Of a stretch of DNA of 64,000 nucleotides, positions 8,296-17,043 are shown one piece after another. A program made the position numbers and the translations under genes. The notes below the pieces were generated by a model. The model was not told the DNA's origin, searched no databases, and was given only the letters and a program-made list of their open reading frames with translations. Numbering within the stretch: the first letter of the stretch is position 1; every line of letters starts with the position of its first letter. This DNA comes from Clostridiaceae bacterium (GTDB lineage Bacteria > Bacillota > Clostridia > Lachnospirales > Lachnospiraceae), in NCBI GenBank assembly GCA_902362725.1, contig CABIXM010000003.1, positions 175,951 to 239,950 of the forward strand. The letters are read 5' to 3'.

Positions 8296-9702
8296 ATGTC
8301 AGATATGAAACCGGTACAGATTACCGAGACTATACTGCGTGACGCACATCAGTCTCTGATTGCTACACGTATGTCCACAGAGCAGATGCTGCCCATCGTG
8401 GAAAAACTGGATCAGGTAGGCTACCATTCCCTGGAGTGCTGGGGAGGAGCTACCTTCGACGCATCCCTTCGTTTCCTGCATGAGGATCCCTGGGAGAGAC
8501 TTCGTAAAATCAAAGACAAGGCAAAGAAAACTCCGCTGCAGATGCTGTTCCGTGGACAGAACATTCTGGGTTACCGTCCCTACGGCGACGACGTAGTAGA
8601 GTACTTTGTACAGAAATCTATCGCAAATGGTATCGATATTATCCGTATCTTTGACTGCCTGAACGATCTGCGTAACCTGCAGACAGCAGTAAAGGCTGCC
8701 AACAAAGAGAACGGCCATGCACAGGTAGCGTTGTCCTACACCCTGGGCGACGCGTATACACTGGAATACTGGACCACCATGGCGAAGAACATCGAGGAGA
8801 TGGGCGCGAACTCCATCTGTATCAAGGATATGGCCGGCCTGCTGCTTCCGTACAAGGCTACTGAGCTGGTTAAGGCACTGAAAGAGACCGTTAAGATTCC
8901 GATTCAGCTGCATACACACTATACCTCCGGCGTGGCTTCCATGACCTACTTAAAGGCAGTAGAGGCCGGCGTAGACGTCATCGACTGTGCCATGTCTCCC
9001 TTCGCTCTGGGAACTTCCCAGCCGGCAACTGAGGTTATGGTTGAAACCTTCAAGGGTACTCCCTACGATACAGGCTATGATCAGAAGCTTCTGGCTGAGA
9101 TCGCAGACTACTTCCGTCCCATGCGTGACGAGGCTCTGGAGAGCGGCCTGCTGAACCCGAAGAACCTGGGCGTGAATATCAAGACCCTGCTGTATCAGGT
9201 ACCGGGCGGTATGCTGTCCAACCTGACTTCCCAGCTGAAGGATCTGGGTGCTTCCGACAAGTACTACGAGGTACTGGAGGAGGTTCCGCGTGTACGTAAG
9301 GACTTCGGTGAGTGCCCGCTGGTAACTCCGTCCTCCCAGATTGTAGGTACACAGGCTGTTATGAACATAGTAGGCGGCGAGCGCTACAAGATGGTAACCA
9401 AGGAGTCCAAGGATCTGCTGTCCGGCCACTATGGCAAGACTGTAAAGCCCTTCAATCCGGAGGTTCAGAAGAAGTGTATCGGCGACGCCGAGGTGATCAC
9501 CTGCCGTCCGGCAGACCTGGTTCCGAACGAATTAGAGACTCTGGAGAGCGAGATGAAGCAGTACGAGGAGCAGCCGGAGGACGTTCTGACCTACGCACTG
9601 TTCCCGCAGGTAGCGACCGACTTCTTCAAGTACAGAGACGCACAGCAGAAGAAGATGGACGCAACTGTTGCGGACACCGAGAATGGAGCATATCCGGTTT
9701 AA
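8296..9702 (+). CDS. oadA: Pyruvate/oxaloacetate carboxyltransferase (OadA / 5S-like), without biotinyl domain
   Basis: 468 residues of the DRE-TIM carboxyltransferase family, starting with ITETILRDAHQSLIATRMS, where the metal-binding Asp lies. ECWGGATFDASLRFL, GQNILGYRPYGDDVV and QLHTHYTSGVASMTYLKA complete the barrel motifs. It transfers CO2 from oxaloacetate to biotin. Full-length OadA is about 600 residues with a C-terminal biotin domain; this one stops before it, consistent with the separate carrier at 6493-6864. The ATG at 8296 follows AGGAGG (8283-8288). It is separated from oadB by the hairpin array. Confidence 0.9.
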   Translation: MSDMKPVQITETILRDAHQSLIATRMSTEQMLPIVEKLDQVGYHSLECWGGATFDASLRFLHEDPWERLRKIKDKAKKTPLQMLFRGQNILGYRPYGDDVVEYFVQKSIANGIDIIRIFDCLNDLRNLQTAVKAANKENGHAQVALSYTLGDAYTLEYWTTMAKNIEEMGANSICIKDMAGLLLPYKATELVKALKETVKIPIQLHTHYTSGVASMTYLKAVEAGVDVIDCAMSPFALGTSQPATEVMVETFKGTPYDTGYDQKLLAEIADYFRPMRDEALESGLLNPKNLGVNIKTLLYQVPGGMLSNLTSQLKDLGASDKYYEVLEEVPRVRKDFGECPLVTPSSQIVGTQAVMNIVGGERYKMVTKESKDLLSGHYGKTVKPFNPEVQKKCIGDAEVITCRPADLVPNELETLESEMKQYEEQPEDVLTYALFPQVATDFFKYRDAQQKKMDATVADTENGAYPV

Positions 9703-9745
9703 TCCGAATAACAGATTGCCGATAGGGCAAAAATGTGGTACACTA

Positions 9746-9780
9746 ACAGCGTTGGCGGGTTTTTGCCAACGCTGTTTTTC
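9746..9780 (+). terminator. Rho-independent terminator of the decarboxylase cluster
   Basis: Perfect 11-bp stem ACAGCGTTGGC (9746-9756) / GCCAACGCTGT (9765-9775) followed by TTTTTC. A TATAAT immediately downstream (9783-9788) could start the next operon, though no good -35 is seen. Confidence 0.9.
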
Positions 9781-9828
9781 GTATAATAGAAAATTTTTAT
9801 TTTAAATGATCATAACAGGAGTTTGCGG

Positions 9829-11055
9829 ATGAGCAAGGTTTTAATCGTGGGCGGCGGCGCAGCCGGTATGCTGGCCTCCATCTTCGCGGCACGTAACGGC
9901 CATGAAGTCCACGTCTATGAAAAAAATGAAAAGCTGGGTAAGAAGCTGTATATTACGGGAAAGGGTCGCTGTAATCTGACCAATGCCTGCGATATGGACG
10001 CTCTTTTTGCCAGTGTGCGGACCAATTCCCGGTTTTTGTACAGCGCTTTCTATGGTTTTACCAATCAGGACGCTATGACCTTCTTTGAAGAGGAGGGACT
10101 GAAAATCAAGATCGAGCGGGGCGAGCGGGTGTTCCCCCTGTCGGACAAATCTGCAGACGTCCTGGATACCCTGCGGCGCAGCATGCGCCGGGCCGGTGTG
10201 GAGATTCACCTGAATACAGAGGTGAAGGAGCTGATTCTGGAGGACGGACAGGCCAGGGGGCTGATTCTGGCAGATAAGACCCGGGTGGACGGCGACGGAG
10301 TGATCGTGGCCACCGGAGGGCTTTCTTATCCGGTGACCGGCTCGACCGGCGACGGATATCGCTTCGCAAAGGAAGCGGGACATAAGGTGACAGACTGTAT
10401 CCCTTCCCTGACACCTTTCAATATCCGGGAGGATTTTGTAAAAGAATTACAGGGACTTTCCCTGAAAAATGTGGAGCTTCGCATTTACAACGGGAAAAAA
10501 GAGGTGTTCCGGGAGTTTGGGGAAATGATGTTTACCCATTTCGGCATTACGGGACCGCTGGTGCTGACAGCCAGCAGCTTTGTGGGAACTCTGGCAGCCC
10601 GGCAGGAGCTTCGGGCCGTGCTGGATCTGAAGCCTGCCTTAAGCGAGGAACAGCTGGATCAGAGGGTGCTGAGAGAGTTTGACGCGAACCCCAATAAAAG
10701 CTTTAAAAATGTCATCGGCAGCCTGTTTCCGGCAAAGCTGACCCCGGTCATGATTGGGCTAAGCGGCATGGATCCGGATAAAAAGGTTCATGATATCTCC
10801 CGGGAGGAACGGCTAAATTTCGTAAGGCTGACTAAGGGCCTGTCCGTGACGGTGACCGGACTTCGGGATTATAAGGAAGCCATTATCACCAAGGGCGGCG
10901 TGGCGGTAAAGGAGATCAATCCTTCTACCATGGAGTCGAAATTAGTAAAGGGATTATATTTTATCGGCGAGGTGCTGGATCTGGATGCGGTGACCGGAGG
11001 CTTTAACCTTCAGATTGCCTGGTCCACAGCCTACGCGGCCGGTAATGCGATATAG
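9829..11055 (+). CDS. FAD-dependent oxidoreductase of the HI0933/YhiN/BaiN family
   Basis: 408 residues. It begins with a Rossmann FAD motif (VLIVGGGAAGMLASIFAA), followed by the family motif EKNEKLGKKLYITGKGRCNLTNA, and ends with GGFNLQIAWSTAYAAGNAI. This family binds FAD; most members have no proven substrate, and one (BaiN) is reported to act on bile-acid intermediates. An in-frame TTG at 9823 sits too close to the AGGAG, so the ATG at 9829 is chosen. It is followed after 11 bases by cmk, likely in one operon. Confidence 0.85.
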   Translation: MSKVLIVGGGAAGMLASIFAARNGHEVHVYEKNEKLGKKLYITGKGRCNLTNACDMDALFASVRTNSRFLYSAFYGFTNQDAMTFFEEEGLKIKIERGERVFPLSDKSADVLDTLRRSMRRAGVEIHLNTEVKELILEDGQARGLILADKTRVDGDGVIVATGGLSYPVTGSTGDGYRFAKEAGHKVTDCIPSLTPFNIREDFVKELQGLSLKNVELRIYNGKKEVFREFGEMMFTHFGITGPLVLTASSFVGTLAARQELRAVLDLKPALSEEQLDQRVLREFDANPNKSFKNVIGSLFPAKLTPVMIGLSGMDPDKKVHDISREERLNFVRLTKGLSVTVTGLRDYKEAIITKGGVAVKEINPSTMESKLVKGLYFIGEVLDLDAVTGGFNLQIAWSTAYAAGNAI

Positions 11056-11066
11056 AGGAGGAGCAT

Positions 11067-11723
11067 ATGAGTTATCAGATAGCGATTGACGGACCTGCGG
11101 GAGCAGGAAAAAGTACCATTGCCAAGGCAGTAGCAAAGAAGCTGGGCTACATTTACGTGGACACGGGAGCCATGTACCGGGCTATGGCGCTGTATCTGCT
11201 GCGCCAGGGAATCCGGGCGGACGAATGTGAAAAGATCAGCGCGGCAAGCCGCGACGCGGACATTACGATTGTATACCGGGACGGTCTCCAGCAGGTGCTT
11301 CTGAACGGGGAGAATGTGACCGGCTTCTTACGTACCGAGGAGGTAGGCAATATGGCTTCGGCGTCTTCGGTCAACCGGGACGTGCGCCTGAAGCTGGTGG
11401 AGCTTCAGAGAGAGCTGGCCGAGCGGGAAAACGTCGTGATGGACGGCCGGGATATTGGCACCTATGTGCTTCCGAAGGCCAATGTAAAGGTATATCTGAC
11501 GGCCTCCGCTGCCTGCCGCGCGAAGCGTCGTTACGATGAGCTGACTGAAAAGGGCGAGAGCTGCGATCTGGCAGCCATTGAGGCAGACATCGTGGAACGT
11601 GACAAGCGGGATATGGAGCGGGAATTCGCGCCCCTTCGTCAGGCGGAAGATGCGGTTTACGTGGATTCCTCGGATATGACCATCGAAGAGGTGATTGAGG
11701 CGATTACCGCCCTGATCCGCTAG
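11067..11723 (+). CDS. cmk: (d)CMP kinase
   Basis: 218 residues, standard length. It starts IAIDGPAGAGKSTIAKAVAK (P-loop), followed by YVDTGAMYRA for substrate binding, VMDGRDIGTYVLP, and the lid region RAKRRYDEL. It phosphorylates CMP and dCMP in pyrimidine nucleotide recycling. The gene lies between the flavoprotein and ispH with short gaps, and GGAGGAGC precedes the start. The order cmk-ispH-rpsA is common in Clostridia. Confidence 0.95.
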   Translation: MSYQIAIDGPAGAGKSTIAKAVAKKLGYIYVDTGAMYRAMALYLLRQGIRADECEKISAASRDADITIVYRDGLQQVLLNGENVTGFLRTEEVGNMASASSVNRDVRLKLVELQRELAERENVVMDGRDIGTYVLPKANVKVYLTASAACRAKRRYDELTEKGESCDLAAIEADIVERDKRDMEREFAPLRQAEDAVYVDSSDMTIEEVIEAITALIR

Positions 11724-11734
11724 AGGAGGCGCAT

Positions 11735-12586
11735 ATGGAAGTAAGGCTTGCGAAGACGGCCGGGTTCTGCTTCGGCGTGCGCCGGGCGGTGGATACGGTA
11801 TATGGACAGATAGAGAAGGAGAAAGGCCCTATTTACACCTATGGCCCCATTGTACACAATGAGATGGTGGTGCAGGAGCTGGAAAAAAAGGGCGTCCGCG
11901 TCCTGAACTCCCTGGAGGAGCTGAAGAAACTGACCGGAGGCACCGTGATTATCCGGGCTCACGGAGTGGGAAAGGAAATCTATGACCTGCTGGAGCGGCA
12001 GGGCGTGAATCTGGTGGACGCCACCTGTCCCTTTGTCAAAAAGATTCACCGGATTGCCCAGAAGGAGGAGGCCAACGGCCGGCGTATCCTGATTATCGGA
12101 AATGCGAAACACCCGGAGGTGGAAGGAATCCGGGGCTGGTGCAAAGCGCCCTCTTACGTGGTGGAATCCCCGGAAGAGGCGGAAAACCTCAGGATTCCGG
12201 CGGGTGAAAAGCTGTGTATCGTATCCCAGACGACATTTAATTACAATAAATTTGAAGATATAGTTGAAATTATTTCAAAAAAGGGGTATGATATAATTGT
12301 TTTAAATACGATCTGTAGTGCAACAGAGGAGCGGCAGACGGAAGCCCGGGAAATTGCAGCCGATGTAGATGCAATGATTGTGATCGGGGGACGCCACAGC
12401 TCAAACACTCAGAAGCTATTTGAAATATGTAAAAAAGAATGTGAAAATACTTACTATATACAGTCACTTGATGATTTGGATTTGAAGACATCGCAGTCCA
12501 TCCGTTGCGTAGGTATTACAGCAGGGGCTTCGACCCCAAACAAAATTATTGAGGAGGTTCAAAAACATGTCAGAATTAAGTTTTGA
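11735..12586 (+). CDS. ispH: 4-hydroxy-3-methylbut-2-enyl diphosphate reductase
   Basis: 283 residues, the last enzyme of the non-mevalonate isoprenoid pathway, making IPP and DMAPP. The three cluster cysteines are in AGFCFGVRRAV, VDATCPFVKK and NTICSATEERQ, and the substrate motifs AHGVGK and SQTTFNYNKF are present. The C-terminus (ASTPNKIIEEVQKH) overlaps the S1-domain gene by 20 bases in a different frame. In many Clostridia these two proteins are one fused polypeptide; here they are separate but tightly coupled. Base composition falls toward AT over the last 350 bases. Confidence 0.95.
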   Translation: MEVRLAKTAGFCFGVRRAVDTVYGQIEKEKGPIYTYGPIVHNEMVVQELEKKGVRVLNSLEELKKLTGGTVIIRAHGVGKEIYDLLERQGVNLVDATCPFVKKIHRIAQKEEANGRRILIIGNAKHPEVEGIRGWCKAPSYVVESPEEAENLRIPAGEKLCIVSQTTFNYNKFEDIVEIISKKGYDIIVLNTICSATEERQTEAREIAADVDAMIVIGGRHSSNTQKLFEICKKECENTYYIQSLDDLDLKTSQSIRCVGITAGASTPNKIIEEVQKHVRIKF

Positions 12587-13676
12587 ACAAATGCTTGAAG
12601 GTTCACTGAAAACAATAAGAAACGGAGAGGTTGTCGAAGGCACTGTGATTGATGTCAAAGAAGATGAAGCCATTTTGAACATTGGCTACAAATCCGACGG
12701 TATCCTGACCAAGAGCGAGTACAGCAACAGCCCGGTAGACCTGACCACAGTGATCCATGTAGGCGATACGATGGAAGTTAAGGTTCTGAAGGTAAATGAC
12801 GGCGAGGGACAGGTTCTCCTGACCTACAAGCGTCTGGCAGCAGAGAAGGGCAGCAAGCGTCTGAAAGAGGCTTTCGAGAACGAGGAAGTTCTGACCGCAC
12901 CGGTTACCCAGGTTCTGGACGGCGGCTTAAGCGTTGTTGTAGATGAGTCCAGAGTATTTATCCCGGCAAGCCTGGTATCTGATACCTATGAGAAGAATCT
13001 GGCTAAGTATGAAGGCCAGGAGATCAGCTTCGTAATTACAGAGTTCAATCCGCGCCGCGGCCGTATCATCGGCAACCGCAAGCAGCTGATCGTTGCTGAG
13101 AAGGCAGAGAAGCAGAAAGAGCTCTTCGAGCGCATCCATGTAGGCGATGTGGTAGAGGGCGTTGTTAAGAACGTAACCGATTTCGGTGCATTCGTAGATC
13201 TGGGCGGAGCAGACGGTCTGCTTCATATCTCTGAGATGTCCTGGGGACGCGTAGAGAACCCGAAGAAGGTATTCAAGGTTGGCGAGAAGCTCAATGTCCT
13301 GATTAAGGATATCCGTGATACCAAGATCGCCCTGAGCCTGAAGTTCGAGGATCAGAATCCGTGGCTGTATGCTGCAGATAAGTATGCAGTAGGCAATGTA
13401 GTTACCGGTAAGGTAGCAAGAATGACAGACTTCGGCGCATTCGTAGAGCTGGAGCCGGGCGTGGACGCACTGCTTCACGTATCCCAGATTTCCAGAGAGC
13501 ATGTGGAGAAGCCGTCTGACGTATTGAGCATCGGTCAGGAGATCGAGGCAAAGGTTGTAGATTTCAACGGCGAGGATAAGAAGATTTCCCTGAGCATGAA
13601 GGCTCTGCAGAGCAATGAGAATGCAGGAGATGTTGAGGACGTAGACATCGACGCAGTAGCTGCTGAGGAAGAGTAA
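12567..13676 (+). CDS. S1 RNA-binding domain protein (ribosomal protein S1-like)
   Basis: 369 residues with four S1 repeats, about 17-85, 100-165, 187-255 and 272-342; the last two are the most canonical (VVEGVVKNVTDFGAFVDLGGADGLLHISEMSWGRV and VVTGKVARMTDFGAFVELEPGVDALLHVSQIS, quoted here as motif blocks G-x-V, DFGAFV, LLH-S). The short acidic tail ends in VAAEEE. Such proteins bind mRNA on the ribosome or elsewhere. The ATG at 12567 follows GGAGG at 12553-12557, inside ispH, so translation is probably coupled. Confidence 0.88.
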   Translation: MSELSFEQMLEGSLKTIRNGEVVEGTVIDVKEDEAILNIGYKSDGILTKSEYSNSPVDLTTVIHVGDTMEVKVLKVNDGEGQVLLTYKRLAAEKGSKRLKEAFENEEVLTAPVTQVLDGGLSVVVDESRVFIPASLVSDTYEKNLAKYEGQEISFVITEFNPRRGRIIGNRKQLIVAEKAEKQKELFERIHVGDVVEGVVKNVTDFGAFVDLGGADGLLHISEMSWGRVENPKKVFKVGEKLNVLIKDIRDTKIALSLKFEDQNPWLYAADKYAVGNVVTGKVARMTDFGAFVELEPGVDALLHVSQISREHVEKPSDVLSIGQEIEAKVVDFNGEDKKISLSMKALQSNENAGDVEDVDIDAVAAEEE

Positions 13677-13710
13677 GCATAGTATTTTCTATACGGATAT
13701 ACACAGACGG

Positions 13711-13750
13711 GAGGACAGGCACTTGGGCGTGCGTGTCCTCATGTCTTGTT
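13711..13750 (+). terminator. Probable terminator after the S1 gene
   Basis: GAGGACA (13711-13717) pairs with TGTCCTC (13734-13740), with inner GGCAC/GTGC pairing. The tail ATGTCTTGTT is only moderately T-rich. Confidence 0.45.
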
Positions 13751-13816
13751 CGGGCATCTTTTGAACAGAACAGGAAATCCCCCAATTTAGGGTAAAGTAC
13801 ACAAGGAGAAGACAGC

Positions 13817-14740
13817 ATGTGGAATATACGGATTGCCGGTGAGGATCTCTATCATATCGTCAACTGGTTTTATATCTATAGCTTCCTGGGATGGCTCTGG
13901 GAAAGCTCCTATGTATCTGTGAAAGAGAAGAAACTGGTCAACCGAGGCTTTGTGGCCGGGCCGGTCTGCACCATCTACGGCTTCGGCGCCGTCATCGTCT
14001 ATCTGATTCTGAAGCCCATTTCCGGCAATATCCTTCTGCTGTATCTGGGCGGTGTCATCGTACCGACGATTCTGGAATATGTTACGGCGGTTCTGATGGA
14101 GAATCTGTTCCATACGAGTTGGTGGGATTACAGCAAGAACAAGTATAATTTCCAGGGACGTATCTGCCTGGGGGCGTCGCTGGGATGGGGGGCGTTTTCC
14201 GTGATTCTCTTTTATGTATTTCAGCCCTTTGTGGAACGGATTGTGGCGCTGTACAGCGTAGCTACCGGAGAGCTTCTGGTACGGATTGCGACCCTGGTCT
14301 ACGCGGTGGATTTCGGCATGTCCTATATGAACGCCATGCAGATCGGCGAGAAGCTGCGGAATATGGACGCAGTTATGGACGAGCTGTACGAGTACATCCA
14401 AAATACAAAGCTCTATGAGAGCACCGAAGAACTCAAAGGCCGTCTGGCCCATTACCGCCTGCCTGAGTATGTGCCGGAGCTGAAGAGCCGTCTGGAGAAC
14501 CGCGTCAACGCCATGGTGGCCTTCGCAGGCGAGTCTCCTGAGGACTTCAAGGCCCGTCAGGAGAGCCGTCTGGCCGAGCTGACAGAGCGGTTTGGCGCGG
14601 CGCAGAAGCGCTTTGAGCGGCTGAAGGGCATGGGCAATGTATTTACCAGACGTACCATGAACGCGTACCCGAACATGAAGTCCCGGGCACAGGCGCTGAA
14701 AGAGCGTACAGTACGGAAATTGGAAAAAGACAACAAGTAA
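13817..14740 (+). CDS. Putative ABC-transporter type IV / CmpB-like membrane protein (PF06541-type)
   Basis: 307 residues. The N-terminal 175 residues hold five or so membrane segments with the family blocks FYIYSFLGWLWESSYVS, RGFVAGPVCTIYGFGA and SWWDYSKNKYNFQGRICLG. The remaining C-terminal part is charged and probably coiled coil (LAHYRLPEYVPELKSRLENR and following). The family is named as a putative ABC permease but its role is not established; no ATPase gene is adjacent. It precedes rnfC by 26 bases and may share its transcript. Confidence 0.7.
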   Translation: MWNIRIAGEDLYHIVNWFYIYSFLGWLWESSYVSVKEKKLVNRGFVAGPVCTIYGFGAVIVYLILKPISGNILLLYLGGVIVPTILEYVTAVLMENLFHTSWWDYSKNKYNFQGRICLGASLGWGAFSVILFYVFQPFVERIVALYSVATGELLVRIATLVYAVDFGMSYMNAMQIGEKLRNMDAVMDELYEYIQNTKLYESTEELKGRLAHYRLPEYVPELKSRLENRVNAMVAFAGESPEDFKARQESRLAELTERFGAAQKRFERLKGMGNVFTRRTMNAYPNMKSRAQALKERTVRKLEKDNK

Positions 14741-14766
14741 TTTATATACCGGAGTGATAAGGATTC

Positions 14767-16077
14767 ATGGCACATGTGACGTTTAAGGGCGGAGTCTTTC
14801 CGCATAAGAGAAAACGGTTTACGAGAGAGAAAGCATTGGAGGAATACCGGCCGAAGGGCGATCTGGTCTATCCCTTGCGTCAGCATATCGGCGGCACGGC
14901 CGTGCCGGTGGTGACAGTGGGCGACCGGGTGCTGGAAGGTCAGCTTCTGGCGAAGGCCAGCGGCGATATTTCCGCGCCGGTACACGCATCCGTGTCCGGT
15001 ACGGTGAAGGCCATCGAGCCCAGAAAGACGGTATCCGGCAAGGAGATACTGTCTATCGTGGTAGAAAATGACGGACAGTATGAGAGAATTCCGGATCCGG
15101 AGATCTGGCCCTGGCAGGAGATGGAAGCAAGCGAGCGTCTGCGCCGGATTCGGGACGCCGGCGTAGTCGGCATGGGCGGAGCCGGTTTCCCGACCCATAT
15201 CAAGCTGGCAGTCCGCAATCCCAAACGCATCCGTTATGTGCTGGTGAACGGTACAGAATGTGAGCCCTATATGACCAGTGACTATCGTAGAATGCTGGAG
15301 TCGCCGGAGGAGCTGGTAGAGGGACTTCGGATCGTCTTAAGCCTGTTTGAGCGTGCCACCGGTATCTTTGCCATCGAGGACAATAAGCGGGACGCCATCA
15401 CGGCGATCCAGCTGGCCAGCGGCAGTGAATCCCGGATGGAGGTTCGGGTACTGGAAACCAAGTATCCCCAGGGCGCGGAGCGTATGCTGATTTACGCCTG
15501 CACCGGAGCGGAGATCAATTCTTCTCAGCTTCCGGCGGACGCGGGCTGTATCGTACTGAATGTGGAGACCCTGCATGCCATTTATGAGGCCCTAGTGCTG
15601 GGGCGTCCTGTCACCAGGCGGGCCGTGACTGTGACCGGAAAGGCGCTGAAGGCTCCGAAAAATCTGCTGATTCCCATCGGCACCAGCTTTTCCGAACTTC
15701 CGGAAGCAGCCGGGGGCTACGCAAAGCCGCCGAAGAAGTTTGTCTGCGGCGGTCCCATGCGTGGTGTGGCCATGAAGAGCCTGGACGTGCCGGTGACCAA
15801 GACAGTGACCGGATTCCTGTGCATGAGCCAGGATTATACGGATAAGGCGGGTGTCTGCATCCGCTGTGGAGCCTGTACGGAGGCCTGCCCGATTCATTTG
15901 CTGCCCACGAAGCTTGCGGACGCGGCGGAGGCAGAAAAAGAGCAGGAGTTCCGGGATATGAACGGTATGGAATGTCTGGGCTGCGGAAGCTGCAGCTTTG
16001 TATGCCCGGCTAGAAGAATGCTGGCCCCCTCCATCCAGGAGATGCGCCGGAAGCTGCTGGCCCAGGGCAGAAGATAA
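14767..16077 (+). CDS. rnfC: Electron transport complex subunit RnfC
   Basis: 436 residues. The N-terminal flavin/NADH-binding part has GVVGMGGAGFPTHIKL and VNGTECEPYMTSDYR, and two 4Fe-4S motifs lie at the end: C364-x2-C367-x2-C370-x3-C374 and C403-x2-C406-x2-C409-x3-C413. RnfC is the peripheral NADH-side subunit of the ferredoxin:NAD+ oxidoreductase that pumps Na+ or H+. The gene is followed by rnfD after 15 bases. The remaining rnfG, E, A and B genes, normally next in order, are absent from this window. Confidence 0.9.
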   Translation: MAHVTFKGGVFPHKRKRFTREKALEEYRPKGDLVYPLRQHIGGTAVPVVTVGDRVLEGQLLAKASGDISAPVHASVSGTVKAIEPRKTVSGKEILSIVVENDGQYERIPDPEIWPWQEMEASERLRRIRDAGVVGMGGAGFPTHIKLAVRNPKRIRYVLVNGTECEPYMTSDYRRMLESPEELVEGLRIVLSLFERATGIFAIEDNKRDAITAIQLASGSESRMEVRVLETKYPQGAERMLIYACTGAEINSSQLPADAGCIVLNVETLHAIYEALVLGRPVTRRAVTVTGKALKAPKNLLIPIGTSFSELPEAAGGYAKPPKKFVCGGPMRGVAMKSLDVPVTKTVTGFLCMSQDYTDKAGVCIRCGACTEACPIHLLPTKLADAAEAEKEQEFRDMNGMECLGCGSCSFVCPARRMLAPSIQEMRRKLLAQGRR

Positions 16078-16092
16078 GGAGGAAATGATACA

Positions 16093-17043
16093 ATGGAAAA
16101 AAACTACAGATGGATCTTTCCTCATGTAAAGGGAACGATGACGACGGCGGGCATGATGCGGATGATGCTTCTGGCGCTTCTTCCCGCGGAGATTTTCGGC
16201 GTCCTTCATTTTGGACCGCGGGTGCTTTTACACCTGTTGATTTGTATCGTTACCTGTACCCTTACTGAATTTACCTATGAGGCCTTTCGGGATAAGCCGC
16301 TGACCGTGACAGATGGAAGCGCTATGGTGACAGGCGTGCTGCTGGCTCTGATGCTGCCGGTGAACGCGCCTCTGTGGCTGGGAGCGCTGGGCGGTATCTT
16401 TGCCATCGGCGCGGTTAAGCTGCCTTTCGGAGGCCTTGGAAAGAATCGGCTGAACCCGGCCCTTTCAGGCTATTGCCTGCTGTTTCTGGCTTTTCCGAAA
16501 TATATGAAGGATTACAGCTTTGGAAGCTTTGGTTCCCGGACGCTTCTGGGACAGCTTTTATCCGGGCAGACCGTGGATCCGTATCCCATGCTCTGGGGAA
16601 ATACCAACGGCAGTATCGGTACAGTTTCAGCGTTGATGCTTCTGATTGGCGCGGTACTGCTGCTGGCCTTTGGTATCATTCATCTGCGGATTCCGGCGGC
16701 GATTGGGGCATCCTTCCTGATTACGCTGTTTCTCGGCGCTGGAAAGGGCTTTGATCAGCTCTATTTCACCACCCAGTTTCTGGGAGGCGGCCTGATTCTG
16801 GGCTCATTCTTTGTGGCGACGGACTGTGTGACGTCACCGATTACGAGAAAAGGACAGATCTGGTACGGCGTGCTGATTGGCGTCATGACGGCGGCACTTC
16901 GGCTGGCCGGGATAGAAGAGGGTATGGTGTACGCAATCCTGGTATCGAATCTGTGCGTGCCGTTTATGGAACAACTGACGGTGCCGAAGCCCTTCGGAAG
17001 AAGAAAACCGGTACAGGTTTCACAGAACAGGAGACAGTCATGA
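16093..17043 (+). CDS. rnfD: Electron transport complex subunit RnfD
   Basis: 316 residues with about nine membrane helices. The family blocks DGSAMVTGVLLALMLP, PFGGLGKNRLNPALSG and GGLILGSFFVATDCVTSP are present. In canonical RnfD an SGAT motif carries covalently bound FMN on threonine; here the aligned block reads FGSRTLLGQLLSG, keeping a threonine at position 150 (alignment by eye). Its TGA overlaps the ATG of ruvA (17040-17043), an unusual coupling of an energy-metabolism gene to a recombination gene. Confidence 0.88.
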   Translation: MEKNYRWIFPHVKGTMTTAGMMRMMLLALLPAEIFGVLHFGPRVLLHLLICIVTCTLTEFTYEAFRDKPLTVTDGSAMVTGVLLALMLPVNAPLWLGALGGIFAIGAVKLPFGGLGKNRLNPALSGYCLLFLAFPKYMKDYSFGSFGSRTLLGQLLSGQTVDPYPMLWGNTNGSIGTVSALMLLIGAVLLLAFGIIHLRIPAAIGASFLITLFLGAGKGFDQLYFTTQFLGGGLILGSFFVATDCVTSPITRKGQIWYGVLIGVMTAALRLAGIEEGMVYAILVSNLCVPFMEQLTVPKPFGRRKPVQVSQNRRQS

